From NCBI GenBank assembly GCA_030431635.1, contig JAUIIL010000003.1:398056-462055 (forward strand): a DNA stretch of 64,000 bases, read 5' to 3'. The notes beneath the pieces are model-generated. The model saw only the letters and a program-made list of their open reading frames with translations, ran no database searches and was not told the DNA's origin. The DNA comes from Bacteriovoracia bacterium (GTDB lineage Bacteria; Bdellovibrionota; Bacteriovoracia; Bacteriovoracales; Bacteriovoracaceae). The position numbers and the translations under genes are program-made. Each line of letters starts with the position of its first letter. Within the stretch, counting starts at the first letter, position 1. This document shows positions 35,803 through 44,110 of this stretch, piece by piece.

Positions 35803-36051
35803 GTGGCCAATATTAAAAAGAAGCATGAATTAAACGTTGAAGGTCAGTTTTACTGTACCGATCCAGATGATGATGATGGAGAGGGGTGCATTGCGTGCTC
35901 AGTATGCTATATGGGAGCTCCGGACTTCTTTGCTGAGGATGATATGGGAAATGCCTATATTAAGAAACAACCAACAAGTCCTGAGGATATAGAGCTTTGC
36001 CAAGAACAGCTTGAAGCTTGTCCAGTTAACTCCATAGGAAACGACGGGTAA
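35803..36051 (+). CDS. Ferredoxin-like [4Fe-4S] protein
   Basis: 82 residues from GTG, with GAGGC upstream. A single cluster site: 'CIACSVC' (Cys-x2-Cys-x2-Cys) and later 'EACPVNSIG' (Cys-Pro). The extra Cys near residue 19 lies in an acidic run 'CTDPDDDDGEGC'. This is the pattern of small one-cluster ferredoxins that carry one electron in the cytoplasm. Alone between divergent mutase and antiporter genes; partner unknown. Confidence 0.82.
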   Translation: MANIKKKHELNVEGQFYCTDPDDDDGEGCIACSVCYMGAPDFFAEDDMGNAYIKKQPTSPEDIELCQEQLEACPVNSIGNDG

Positions 36052-36059
36052 TAAAAAGA

Positions 36060-36071
36060 CTGATTAATCAG
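36060..36071. other. 12-bp perfect palindrome downstream of the ferredoxin gene
   Basis: CTGATTAATCAG, eight bases after the ferredoxin stop and about 85 bases before the antiporter gene. No loop and no T-run close enough for a terminator. It could be a repressor half-site pair; no evidence beyond symmetry. Confidence 0.25.
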
Positions 36072-36154
36072 GTAAAGTTATTTTTCCTAGATAATTTCTC
36101 GATATGTCATAAAATAAACTCATTAGCATTTTTTATTCATGAAAAGGAAGTTTT

Positions 36155-37486
36155 ATGGAAGCATCTTCTGTTGAGTGGGTTGGGGCAATACTCTTTGCCT
36201 TAGCTGTCGTGCATACATTTTTAGTCAAAAAGTTTGAGCATCTTGCTCATAAGTACCCTCTTGGTTCTCCTACTGGAAATCTATTTCACTATCTTGGTGA
36301 AGTTGAAATTGTTTTTGGTTTTTGGGCCGCTATTTTTATTTTTTATTATTATTGGCAAGCTTTTTTCCATCATCTTCATGACGGATTTGGAGCTGCTATT
36401 TCTCACGCAGGACATGATGCTGTTGTCTTTCTAGAAAGTCTTAACTTTACAGAACCAGCTTTTGTTTTTGTTATCATGGCCATGGCCGGAACAAGACCAA
36501 TTATTAAGCTGTCTGAAAAAATGATTGTTTTTGTCTCTAAGTTAATTCCTCTTCCAGGTAAGATGTCTTTTTATATTTCGGCCATGGTTTTGGGGCCTTT
36601 GCTTGGTTCATTTATCACGGAGCCAGCTGCTATGACGGTCACGGCCATTATCTTATTGAAGAATTTTTATTCGAAAGAAATGAGCCAAAAGTTTAAGTAC
36701 GCAACATTAGGTCTTCTCTTTGTTAACGTTTCTATTGGTGGGACGCTTACTTTCTTTGCGGCTCCTCCAGTTCTTATGGTTGCTCATAAATGGGGATTTG
36801 ATCAAAACTTCTTTTATATGATTAAAACTTTTGGGTATAAGTCATTTGTCGCAGTTGTTCTGGCTTCCGTAACGATAGCGATGTTTTTCAAGAAAGAACT
36901 GCAAGGATCTTTTGAATTAAGACCAGATAACTCTGAAAAAGTAGCTCCTCCTTGGTGGGTGACAGCTTTTCATTTATTTTGTCTTTTCCTGGTTGTATTT
37001 CACGCTCATCATATGGTGGCCTTTTTAGGAGTATTCTTATTCTTTTTAGGCTTCACAGCGATGACAGAAGAGTATCAAGATGCCATAAAATTAAAAGAAG
37101 CATTACTGGTGGGCTTTTTTCTAGGAGGACTTGTCACTTTAGGTTCTCAACAAAAATTTTGGCTACAGCCACTTCTTGCTAGTATGGATTCCTTACCACT
37201 ATTCTTCGGAGCTACAGGACTAACAGCTCTTACTGACAATGCAGCTTTGACTTATTTGGGTTCTCTTGTTGAGGGGCTAAGTGATTCTGCAAAATATAAC
37301 TTAGTTGCTGGTGCCGTTGCTGGTGGAGGACTTACAGTTATTGCCAATGCTCCAAACCCTGCTGGGTTCGGAATTCTTAAGGAGTCATTTGGACCAGATG
37401 GAATTAGTCCTATTGGGCTTTTGAAGTCGGCTTTGTTTCCGACTATTCTTGCGATGATCTTTCTGCAAATACTGCCAAGTTTATAA
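36155..37486 (+). CDS. Putative Na+/H+ antiporter family membrane protein
   Basis: 443 residues, about 10-12 hydrophobic segments. The motif 'GSFITEPAAMTVTAIIL' and the pair 'GGTLTFFAAPPVLMVA' / 'LTALTDNAALTYLGSLV' followed by 'GGGLTVIANAPNPAG' are typical of the 'putative Na+/H+ antiporter' (DUF1504-type, ArsB/NhaD-like) family: two inverted repeat halves with helix breaks carrying Glu/Pro/Asp/Asn. It would exchange Na+ and H+ across the inner membrane. Function is family-based. His-rich loop near residue 65-90 is notable ('FHHLHDGFGAAISHAGHD'). Ribosome binding site AAAGGAAG. Confidence 0.8.
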   Translation: MEASSVEWVGAILFALAVVHTFLVKKFEHLAHKYPLGSPTGNLFHYLGEVEIVFGFWAAIFIFYYYWQAFFHHLHDGFGAAISHAGHDAVVFLESLNFTEPAFVFVIMAMAGTRPIIKLSEKMIVFVSKLIPLPGKMSFYISAMVLGPLLGSFITEPAAMTVTAIILLKNFYSKEMSQKFKYATLGLLFVNVSIGGTLTFFAAPPVLMVAHKWGFDQNFFYMIKTFGYKSFVAVVLASVTIAMFFKKELQGSFELRPDNSEKVAPPWWVTAFHLFCLFLVVFHAHHMVAFLGVFLFFLGFTAMTEEYQDAIKLKEALLVGFFLGGLVTLGSQQKFWLQPLLASMDSLPLFFGATGLTALTDNAALTYLGSLVEGLSDSAKYNLVAGAVAGGGLTVIANAPNPAGFGILKESFGPDGISPIGLLKSALFPTILAMIFLQILPSL

Positions 37487-37493
37487 AAACTAT

Positions 37494-37527
37494 AAAAAAG
37501 GGGGGGAGCTTTCTCCCCTTTTTTTAT
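37494..37527. terminator. Bidirectional intrinsic terminator between the antiporter and ilvE genes
   Basis: A GGGGAG / CTCCCC stem with a short AGCTTT-type loop is flanked by an A-run on the left and a T-run on the right, so it can terminate transcripts from both converging genes. Confidence 0.85.
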
Positions 37528-38609
37528 TCTAATTCAATATGAGAAACGCGAAAAATCCAATCAGAAAATGGGGATTCCATTTGGGCCGATTGAATTTTAA
37601 GAAGGTTCTCTCTTAAGCCCGAAGAAATAATTCCATTTGGATTTTTTAATTTAACATCAATGTCTCTTCCATCACTAAGAGATCCAACGGGAACAATAAT
37701 AGAAGCAGTTCCGCAGACAAAAGCTTCTGTGCACTTGCCATTCTTTATATCTAGTGCAAGTTCATCGATTGATATTTTTCTTTCAACACATTTAAGCCCA
37801 TTGTATTGAGCAAGTTTGATAATGGAATCTCTTGTAATTCCTTTAAGAATGGTATCAGTGAGTTCTGGAGTATGAAGTTCTCCGTTAATAACAGCGAAGA
37901 AATTCATGCCTGACATTTCTTCGATATAAGTTTTCTCTTTAGCATCTAACCACATCACTTGGTGAAAACCATTTTCCAAACTTTTGACCGTTGTCATCAA
38001 ACTGGCGGCATAATTTCCTCCCGTCTTCGCTCTACCTGTTCCACCCGGAGCAGCTCGAGAAGCTTCTCTTTCAACAAAAACATCAATAGAGCCAGCGGAG
38101 AAATATTTAGCAGATGGAGAAGCCACAACAATAAATTTAAATTCTTTTGAAGGGGCTATTCCAAGTCCGACTTCACTAGCAATCATAAAGGGTCTTATAT
38201 AGAGAGATTCTCCCTGTCTTCTTGGAATTAATTTTCTAGAATAAGAACTGATAAGATCAACTGATTTGAGAAAAAGACTCTCTGGTATTTGGGCCATTCC
38301 CATCCTTGCAGCAGAAGTATTAAAACGTTTAGCATTTTCATTGGGGCGGAAAAGAAAAACATCTTCAGATCCTGCGTTTCGATAAGCTTTCATTCCTTCA
38401 AAGATCTCCTGTCCGTAGTGGAGAACTTTTGTACAAGGATCAAGCTCAATTTTTTGGTATGGCTTTAGTTCAATTTCATGCCACTTTCCCTCTCTATAAT
38501 TGCACTCAATCATAATAGGGCTCATATACTTCCCAAACCCGATATCCTCAGATAAGGTGATCCCTTTTAAAGCTTCTTTAATTCCCTCATGAATTTTTAC
38601 TTCTTGCAT
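37524..38609 (-). CDS. ilvE: Branched-chain amino acid aminotransferase
   Basis: 361 residues, class IV PLP aminotransferase of the larger IlvE type. It interconverts Leu, Ile, Val and their 2-oxo acids with glutamate. Seen: 'VLHYGQEIFEGMKAYR', 'LFRPNENAKRFNTSAARM', 'LYIRPFMIASEVGLGI', 'GGTGRAKTGGNYAASL' with the PLP-binding Lys, 'YIEEMSGMNFFAV' and 'TDTILKGITRDSII'. The phosphate-binding C-terminal 'CGTASIIVPVG' is also present. Complete and of normal length. Divergent from the LOG-family gene. Confidence 0.95.
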   Translation of the reverse strand: MQEVKIHEGIKEALKGITLSEDIGFGKYMSPIMIECNYREGKWHEIELKPYQKIELDPCTKVLHYGQEIFEGMKAYRNAGSEDVFLFRPNENAKRFNTSAARMGMAQIPESLFLKSVDLISSYSRKLIPRRQGESLYIRPFMIASEVGLGIAPSKEFKFIVVASPSAKYFSAGSIDVFVEREASRAAPGGTGRAKTGGNYAASLMTTVKSLENGFHQVMWLDAKEKTYIEEMSGMNFFAVINGELHTPELTDTILKGITRDSIIKLAQYNGLKCVERKISIDELALDIKNGKCTEAFVCGTASIIVPVGSLSDGRDIDVKLKNPNGIISSGLRENLLKIQSAQMESPFSDWIFRVSHIELE

Positions 38610-38680
38610 GTTTTCTCTCTTTTTTGTAGCAATAGCTTTTTTATTACCATAGTTATGAGAATATGAAAAAAAGGAAAGAG

Positions 38681-39211
38681 ATGAAGTCTATATGTGTATT
38701 TTGTGGTTCTAAAAGTGGTTCTCGCCCACTTTACTTAAAACAAGCCCAAGAAGTTGGAGAGTTTATCTCTCAAAAAAATCTAAGACTTGTTTACGGTGGT
38801 GCTTCCATTGGAATTATGGGAGCGGTCGCTGATTCTGTTCTTAAAACAGGAGGGAAAACCCTAGGAGTCATTCCTTTCTTTATCAAAGAAATGGAAGTGG
38901 CCCACTTAGGTCTTGATGAAATGATTGAAGTGCATTCAATGCATGAAAGAAAACAGGTTATGTATGACGAGTCTGATTATTTCCTGGCCTTACCAGGGGG
39001 GATTGGGACACTAGATGAGCTTTGTGAAATTTCAACTTGGCAGCAACTTGGTCTTCATAAAAAACCTATTTTTATTTTTAATCAATCAGGATTTTTTAAT
39101 GCTTTCATCAAGCATCTTGATTTTTGCCAAGAAGAGGGTTTTCTCAGTAAAGAAGATAGGGGACTTTTTTTAGAGATAAAAGACCTAGGTGAATTGGCCA
39201 GAAAATTATAG
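38681..39211 (+). CDS. LOG-family (TIGR00730) protein, nucleotide 5'-phosphoribohydrolase-like
   Basis: 176 residues from ATG at 38681 (AAGGA five bases upstream); a start six codons earlier is possible. Family enzymes remove ribose-5'-phosphate from nucleotides such as AMP or cytokinin nucleotides. Signature 'SICVFCGSKSG', 'LVYGGASIGIMGAVAD', 'MHERKQVM' and the defining 'LPGGIGTLDELCE' are all visible. Biological substrate in this organism is not known. Confidence 0.92.
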   Translation: MKSICVFCGSKSGSRPLYLKQAQEVGEFISQKNLRLVYGGASIGIMGAVADSVLKTGGKTLGVIPFFIKEMEVAHLGLDEMIEVHSMHERKQVMYDESDYFLALPGGIGTLDELCEISTWQQLGLHKKPIFIFNQSGFFNAFIKHLDFCQEEGFLSKEDRGLFLEIKDLGELARKL

Positions 39212-39333
39212 GGTCTTCTTGTTCTAATGCAGCGCAAAAGAAAAAAATTCTTCTTTGACTTCATCCTGAATAAGTAATTTTTACACTGACCATGCAAGTT
39301 ATATTAATGCTTTCATTAAGTTTCGCTAATGTT

Positions 39334-39362
39334 TTGACAGATAATCAGAGCAGAAATATTCA
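39334..39362 (+). promoter_or_regulatory. Probable promoter of the secreted phosphoesterase pair
   Basis: TTGACA (39334-39339), 17-base spacer, TATTCA (39357-39362), then a short leader with AAAGGAG before the ATG at 39390. Confidence 0.45.
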
Positions 39363-39389
39363 TTATGCATTCTATTTAAAGGAGTTTAG

Positions 39390-40571
39390 ATGAGAGGGAT
39401 GGTCACCATTATTTTTTTAATGCTGGTTTCGTTTAAAGGTTATTCAGCAGGATTCTTTTTATTCACTGATTTAGATAATTCCTTTTTTCTTAATGACTTC
39501 AAAGGCGGAGGATTTAACACTCCTTATATTCTCGAGCCTGTGACGTTTACTTCTACACCACAAGTTAGAGAGGAGATCATAGGCTTAAAAAAGATTGAAA
39601 TCACTGAAACTGATTGGATTCATCTTACAGAAAACCAAATGTTAGCTCCACAAGATGGGCATATTGTTTATTCAAGTGAGTATTACACTCTTCAAAATGG
39701 TGAAAAAATTAAACCTGGTTATTTTAGAATTACTCCTGAAACATTTAAATATTTTAGAGAAGGAGTAATGGAAGAAGGAATGAAGAAGAAGCCAAATTGG
39801 CTTCTTCACTTTTATAAAGAGGGCAAAAAGACTGGTAGGCCCATGTTTGATGAGAACGTTTTAGAGATAATTCGTTTTATGCTCAACCATGAAGAGCTTC
39901 GTTTTGGAGTGGGGTCTCTTTCCATGAGAGGACACTCTCTGGAAGAAATGGAAGAATTTTGGTTGGAGTTTCAAAAAGATTATAAAACAAAATATATTCC
40001 AGATCTTAACCCACAAACAACACTGACTAGAAATGTAACGAGTAACCAACCTTACGCTATTATTGGCCCTCATGATGCTAGGGGAGCTGAACTTAAGAAG
40101 CAATACCTAGAGGATGTTATTACTCAAAATATTCTTCAAGCAGATCCTGTCAATGATGAACTTATTTGGACACCTAACGGAAAAGAGAAGAGAAACCTAA
40201 CGACAATAGTAATGATTGAAAACGATCAAAAATATCTTAAAGCTATCGATCGTCTGTTTGGAAAATTATCGTCAGAAGTAGCTCACAATGCAAAATTGAT
40301 GTTAGTAGGTGTTTCTAAACCAAGAGTAAAAGAATTAATGGTACCTGCTAAAACAGGCTTTGGATCTTACGAGTTTAGACCTGAGGTCATAGGACCAGAT
40401 ATTAAAATCTATAACGGACATGCGTATAGAACATTAGAGCAAATTCATCCGGAAGAATTTTTCTTTGAAGGTTTTAAAAAAGGGAAACGTGATGAGAATA
40501 AGTTTTTGCAGATTGCTAGAAATCTAATGGCCGGAAAATGTAACAAGAATTGGTTAAATGAAAGGAAGTAG
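39390..40571 (+). CDS. Exported HAD-like hydrolase
   Basis: 393 residues. Signal peptide ('MVTIIFLMLVSFKGYSAG'), then immediately 'FFLFTDLDNSFFLND', which reads like HAD motif I (DxDxT/S) at the start of the mature domain. About 235 residues later 'TTIVMIENDQKYLKAI' resembles the strand and acidic pair of motif IV, and a Lys in 'VGVSKPRVKEL' may serve as motif III. The middle includes an insert with 'SMRGHSLEEMEEFW'. A secreted phosphatase or phosphotransferase is plausible. The stop is 1 base before the next gene's preferred ATG, so it is in an operon with the calcineurin-like protein. Confidence 0.58.
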   Translation: MRGMVTIIFLMLVSFKGYSAGFFLFTDLDNSFFLNDFKGGGFNTPYILEPVTFTSTPQVREEIIGLKKIEITETDWIHLTENQMLAPQDGHIVYSSEYYTLQNGEKIKPGYFRITPETFKYFREGVMEEGMKKKPNWLLHFYKEGKKTGRPMFDENVLEIIRFMLNHEELRFGVGSLSMRGHSLEEMEEFWLEFQKDYKTKYIPDLNPQTTLTRNVTSNQPYAIIGPHDARGAELKKQYLEDVITQNILQADPVNDELIWTPNGKEKRNLTTIVMIENDQKYLKAIDRLFGKLSSEVAHNAKLMLVGVSKPRVKELMVPAKTGFGSYEFRPEVIGPDIKIYNGHAYRTLEQIHPEEFFFEGFKKGKRDENKFLQIARNLMAGKCNKNWLNERK

Positions 40572-40572
40572 T

Positions 40573-43257
40573 ATGAAGTTCGTCTTTTTCTTCTTAATTT
40601 GTAATATTTTAGTTTCTCATGCAAGCACTGAACAAGAAGCTTGTAACTCACTTTTTATGAGTTATGCTGAAAAGTTTGTTAAAAGACATCAGCGCTATCC
40701 TAAAACAAGTGAATTCTACAGAGAGCATAAGAGCTCTACTAAAGCTGTTGTTACCAAAGAGACAGCTCGGGAAGCTTCACTTGCTAACTATGAAGTTATT
40801 GTGAAAAAGTTTTTGAAAGACTCTGATTTTGTCACAAAAATTAATAATTCCCTTAAAACACAAATCCTAGATGAGATAGTAGAGACTTCACAATTTCCTA
40901 AAAGAGCTTCTTTATGGAAAGCTAGAAAAATGTCAGGGATAGAAGAGTTTGATGATTTTTATCCTGAGTATAGTGAGCTCAAAAGAGAACTATTATCAGA
41001 AATCCTTAAGTCTAACTCAAGAAAAGTGAAAGGCATTAGAACTCTAATTTTTGAAAGGGCCATTCGCGCTAAAGCCGAAAAAGTTGTTTCCATTAACCAA
41101 ATGGTTGAGTCTTTCGAAAAATTAGGCTTTATCTTTGACGCTGATGAGTTGAATAAATTTATCCAGTCAGATGAATTTTCTAAAATTTTCTCTAAAACAA
41201 TCAAGTCCCATGGTCTTCAAGATGCAGTCAACTCTAAGGCCATCGCTGAAGTGAATAAATTTTTAAGAAAAAACAAAATTTTCCCAAATAATGAAGAACT
41301 TGCTAGTCAAATGGCCCTTTCTGAAAAAGAGCTTTCTCTTTATTTTCCTCATCTATCGGATGAAAATAAGAGAATTGAGTTTTTACAAAAGTCTCTCAAA
41401 CAAGATCCTGATTTATATACGAATTTGAAGAAAAAGTTTGTTTCTGAATACGCCAACCTCGCAAAAGAGAAAGGGTACTTACCTCAGTTAGATGAGCTTT
41501 CTGAATACATGGGTATTGATAATGATAGGTTTTATGAAATTTATTTTGAAGGTCAACTTTTTGATGATTTAAATGATATAGCGAACACTGCTATCTGGAA
41601 GCACGTAAGTCGTTTTGAAAGAGTTTCAAACTCTTTTTGGTTTACTCCTGAGTACGAAGCAGAGCTATTAAGTACGATGGTTGAAAAAGATGGTATTTTG
41701 GTTTCAGCGGCAATTTCTGGAGCTGAAGTCGATATAGATACTCTTGAAGGTTTAATCACATACGCGAAAGAGAATAACCTCATTTTCCTCGCTCCAACTG
41801 TTGAGAGAAAAACTCTCTACATTGATAATTATATCTATGAACTAGCAAAGAAGAGAGAGCTATTTCTTGTTAATGAGTCGATGATGATTAACCACAACCT
41901 TCACTTTTTTGATGGGCAGGTGACGGCAAAACAAATTAAAGCGTCTACTGGCTTAAAAAGAATGGGAATGAAAGAAGGTGTTATGCTTTTGAGTTCTCCT
42001 AAAATGGAAGTTGAAACGGTTGGAAACCAGCCAACTAAAATTGATAATTACCAAATTTGGACGACAGCTTCGTTTACTGTTCCCAATTATTTTGGAGCTA
42101 AATTTAATAAAAACATTCAAATGAGAACAAGTACTATTGCTCAGAAAGATCATGTTCTTGGAGCTGTTGTTGTTAAATTTGATGTGAGTAACCTTCAAAA
42201 AGCCAGAGCAAAATCTGGTAATCCCAACTATTTTATTAGGCACATGAAAAAAGATACAGAAACTGGAGCCGTGGAAGATTTAAATAAGCTCTATTATCCT
42301 GATGGGAATGTAGAAAAAATTGGTGTTAAGGCCGTTATCCCTGGAGATGCTCACTGGGCCCAATTTGATGTAAGGTTTTTACCCGAGTACATAAGAGTTT
42401 TAAAGGAGTTAAATCCTGAAATGATAATTGAGCATGATACTTTTGATGCTCAGTCTTTTGTTACTTGGCACCATATGCGCAGTCTTCAAGCTAGAACTAA
42501 TCATATTGCTTCAGGTAGAGGGGATGCGAAACTTGAGCTTCTGCACTGGAGAAATGCTCAAGAGTTTTATCTTGCAAACACTAATGCCCATATTTACTAC
42601 GTCAAATCAAACCATGATGTTTGGCCTGAGAGATGGAAGAATGAAGAGTGGTTTCGACAAGATGTTATTAACTCAAACTTAGGATGGACATTTGAGATGG
42701 CCATGAATCAAGGGTATTCTCCTATTGAGTTTGTCGCCCTTATTGGAATTGACGGAGTTCCACCACTAAGTGATACAAGTCGAATTACCTTTCTTAAAAA
42801 GGGAGAAGGGCTAGAGCTTAGTAACGGAAAATTTGGGGATGAAAGAAAAGCCATTGAGTTAGGAAATCATGGAGATGGTGCTGTTTATATGCGTGGTTCA
42901 CCTAGTTTAGGAAAAATCCAAGAAGCCACGAGTGGTAGTATCTCTGGTCATGTTCACGTGAAGCAAATGAGAAAATCGACTCAAATGAACGACTGGATTC
43001 AGGTTGGTTCTTTTATCCAAAAACAGAAATATGGAGAAGGCTCCTTTGATCCGACTGGAATTTCTATGGCCCTTGTTACTGAAAATATTAATGCTCACGT
43101 CCTTCAAAATGGCCCATTTGGCTTTGGGTTAAAAGAAATTGAAGGTCAGACGAAGGGGCAAGGTCCTAGAATTATTCCATTTCCTCAAGGATTTCCACGA
43201 ATTATTGACAGAAGAATCACTCATGGAGACCTTGGCGGAGGAGCTGATCAGTACTAA
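40573..43257 (+). CDS. Exported calcineurin-like metallophosphoesterase with N-terminal helical repeats
   Basis: 894 residues from ATG at 40573 with AGGAAG six bases upstream (an ATG five codons earlier lies in the previous gene). Signal peptide to about 'VSHA' (residue 18). Residues about 30-330 hold five loosely repeated units with the consensus 'xx(F/Y)Px..(E)L...(hydrophobic)', for example 'NKIFPNNEELASQM' and 'KGYLPQLDELSEYM', like small HTH or sigma-like helical units. The C-terminal half has the metal-ligand pattern of calcineurin-like phosphoesterases: 'PGDAHWAQFD', 'IEHDTFDAQSF', 'KSNHDVWPERW', 'LGNHGDGAVY' and 'SGHVHVKQM'. It probably hydrolyses phosphodiesters or phosphomonoesters outside the cytoplasm; DNA or nucleotides are possible substrates. 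Unusual domain combination. Confidence 0.62.
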   Translation: MKFVFFFLICNILVSHASTEQEACNSLFMSYAEKFVKRHQRYPKTSEFYREHKSSTKAVVTKETAREASLANYEVIVKKFLKDSDFVTKINNSLKTQILDEIVETSQFPKRASLWKARKMSGIEEFDDFYPEYSELKRELLSEILKSNSRKVKGIRTLIFERAIRAKAEKVVSINQMVESFEKLGFIFDADELNKFIQSDEFSKIFSKTIKSHGLQDAVNSKAIAEVNKFLRKNKIFPNNEELASQMALSEKELSLYFPHLSDENKRIEFLQKSLKQDPDLYTNLKKKFVSEYANLAKEKGYLPQLDELSEYMGIDNDRFYEIYFEGQLFDDLNDIANTAIWKHVSRFERVSNSFWFTPEYEAELLSTMVEKDGILVSAAISGAEVDIDTLEGLITYAKENNLIFLAPTVERKTLYIDNYIYELAKKRELFLVNESMMINHNLHFFDGQVTAKQIKASTGLKRMGMKEGVMLLSSPKMEVETVGNQPTKIDNYQIWTTASFTVPNYFGAKFNKNIQMRTSTIAQKDHVLGAVVVKFDVSNLQKARAKSGNPNYFIRHMKKDTETGAVEDLNKLYYPDGNVEKIGVKAVIPGDAHWAQFDVRFLPEYIRVLKELNPEMIIEHDTFDAQSFVTWHHMRSLQARTNHIASGRGDAKLELLHWRNAQEFYLANTNAHIYYVKSNHDVWPERWKNEEWFRQDVINSNLGWTFEMAMNQGYSPIEFVALIGIDGVPPLSDTSRITFLKKGEGLELSNGKFGDERKAIELGNHGDGAVYMRGSPSLGKIQEATSGSISGHVHVKQMRKSTQMNDWIQVGSFIQKQKYGEGSFDPTGISMALVTENINAHVLQNGPFGFGLKEIEGQTKGQGPRIIPFPQGFPRIIDRRITHGDLGGGADQY

Positions 43258-43421
43258 AATTAGTTTAAAATTAACTAAAATTTAATTTGTCTAAAAGCTT
43301 TTTTAGAACTATTCTCAGGGTGTGTTTAACTATTTTCATAGCATTTGTATGAACTTTAAGATCTTCTCTTAAAAAATTCTGACAAATTTAGTATGAAACA
43401 AATTTTTGGAGGCTTTTTGCC

Positions 43422-43754
43422 ATGAGTAACAAGTTGTATGTAGGGAACATTTCCTATGAAACATCAGAACAAGATTTAGAGTCGGCTTTCTCGGCTCACG
43501 GAACTGTTAAATCTGTAAAAATAGTCAAGGATCGTGATTCTGGAAGAAGTAAGGGTTTTGGTTTTGTCGAAATGGACAATGCTGATGAAGCTCAAGCTTG
43601 TATTGAGAATTTAGATGGAAATGAATTTGGTGGAAGAAACCTTAAGGTTAATATCGCCCAAGATAAGCCTCGTGGAGGCGGTGGTGGCGGTGGATTTAAC
43701 CGTGGCCCTAGAGGTGGAGGCGGCGGTGGCCGTCATGGTGGAAACCGTTTTTAA
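43422..43754 (+). CDS. Glycine-rich RRM RNA-binding protein
   Basis: 110 residues. One RRM: RNP2 'KLYVGNISY' (4-12) and RNP1 'SKGFGFVEM' (about 46-54), then a Gly/Arg tail with two runs of glycines and 'RGPRGGGGGGRHGGNRF'. Bacterial members are often cold-induced RNA chaperones. TTTGGAGG binding site 11 bases before ATG. The 3' end of this gene is repeated at 46831-46899 (see there). The GTGGAGGCGG decamer occurs twice in the tail (43672 and 43714). Confidence 0.93.
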   Translation: MSNKLYVGNISYETSEQDLESAFSAHGTVKSVKIVKDRDSGRSKGFGFVEMDNADEAQACIENLDGNEFGGRNLKVNIAQDKPRGGGGGGGFNRGPRGGGGGGRHGGNRF

Positions 43755-43791
43755 TTTTTTATTTATTCGTTGAAAAATAAGATTTTAATAA

Positions 43792-43821
43792 AAAACTCCC
43801 GTCTTTGATGGGAGTTTTTTT
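43792..43821. terminator. Intrinsic terminator after the RRM gene (also reads on the minus strand)
   Basis: AAAACTCCC (43792-43800), loop, GGGAGTTTT (43810-43818), then further T. An A/T run lies on both sides, so it can also stop minus-strand transcripts coming from the pseudogene remnant whose stop codon is at 43820. Confidence 0.85.
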
Positions 43822-44110
43822 ATACCGCTCTTGCATTAAAACCAAGGTGTGATTCTCTTTTAGAGAGCTCGTTCAATCTCGACTGCATATCGGACTGAAT
43901 GTATTGATACAGCTCAAAATCATCTAAGCTATTTATTTTTGATACACTGATGGGCTCCGATGCTATGGTTGGCCACAAGGAGAGAAGGAGTATTTTTCAT
44001 CATAATGATCAGAGGATAAGTAGTCTTTGTTTGTTTCGAAATAAGGATCGTATTTACTATGTTCCATTGACTGAATTCTAACATGTGCGAGACAAGAGTT
44101 TAATGACTTA
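43820..44110 (-). pseudogene. Frameshifted C-terminal remnant of an unknown gene
   Basis: Between the RRM terminator and the next gene, the minus strand reads as protein in two overlapping frames. The first runs from about 44109 (…VRIQSMEHSKYDPYFE…) and stops at a TAG near 43965, the second continues just before it (…LWPTIASEPISVSK…SLDDFELYQ…) to TAA at 43820-43822. The two read as one chain of about 95 residues with a -1 shift near 43975, where one base seems to have been lost. No start codon or 5' part is found: upstream it meets the end of the 44108-46345 gene. Residue composition looks coding (acidic, Tyr-rich), but no family is recognised. Confidence 0.5.
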
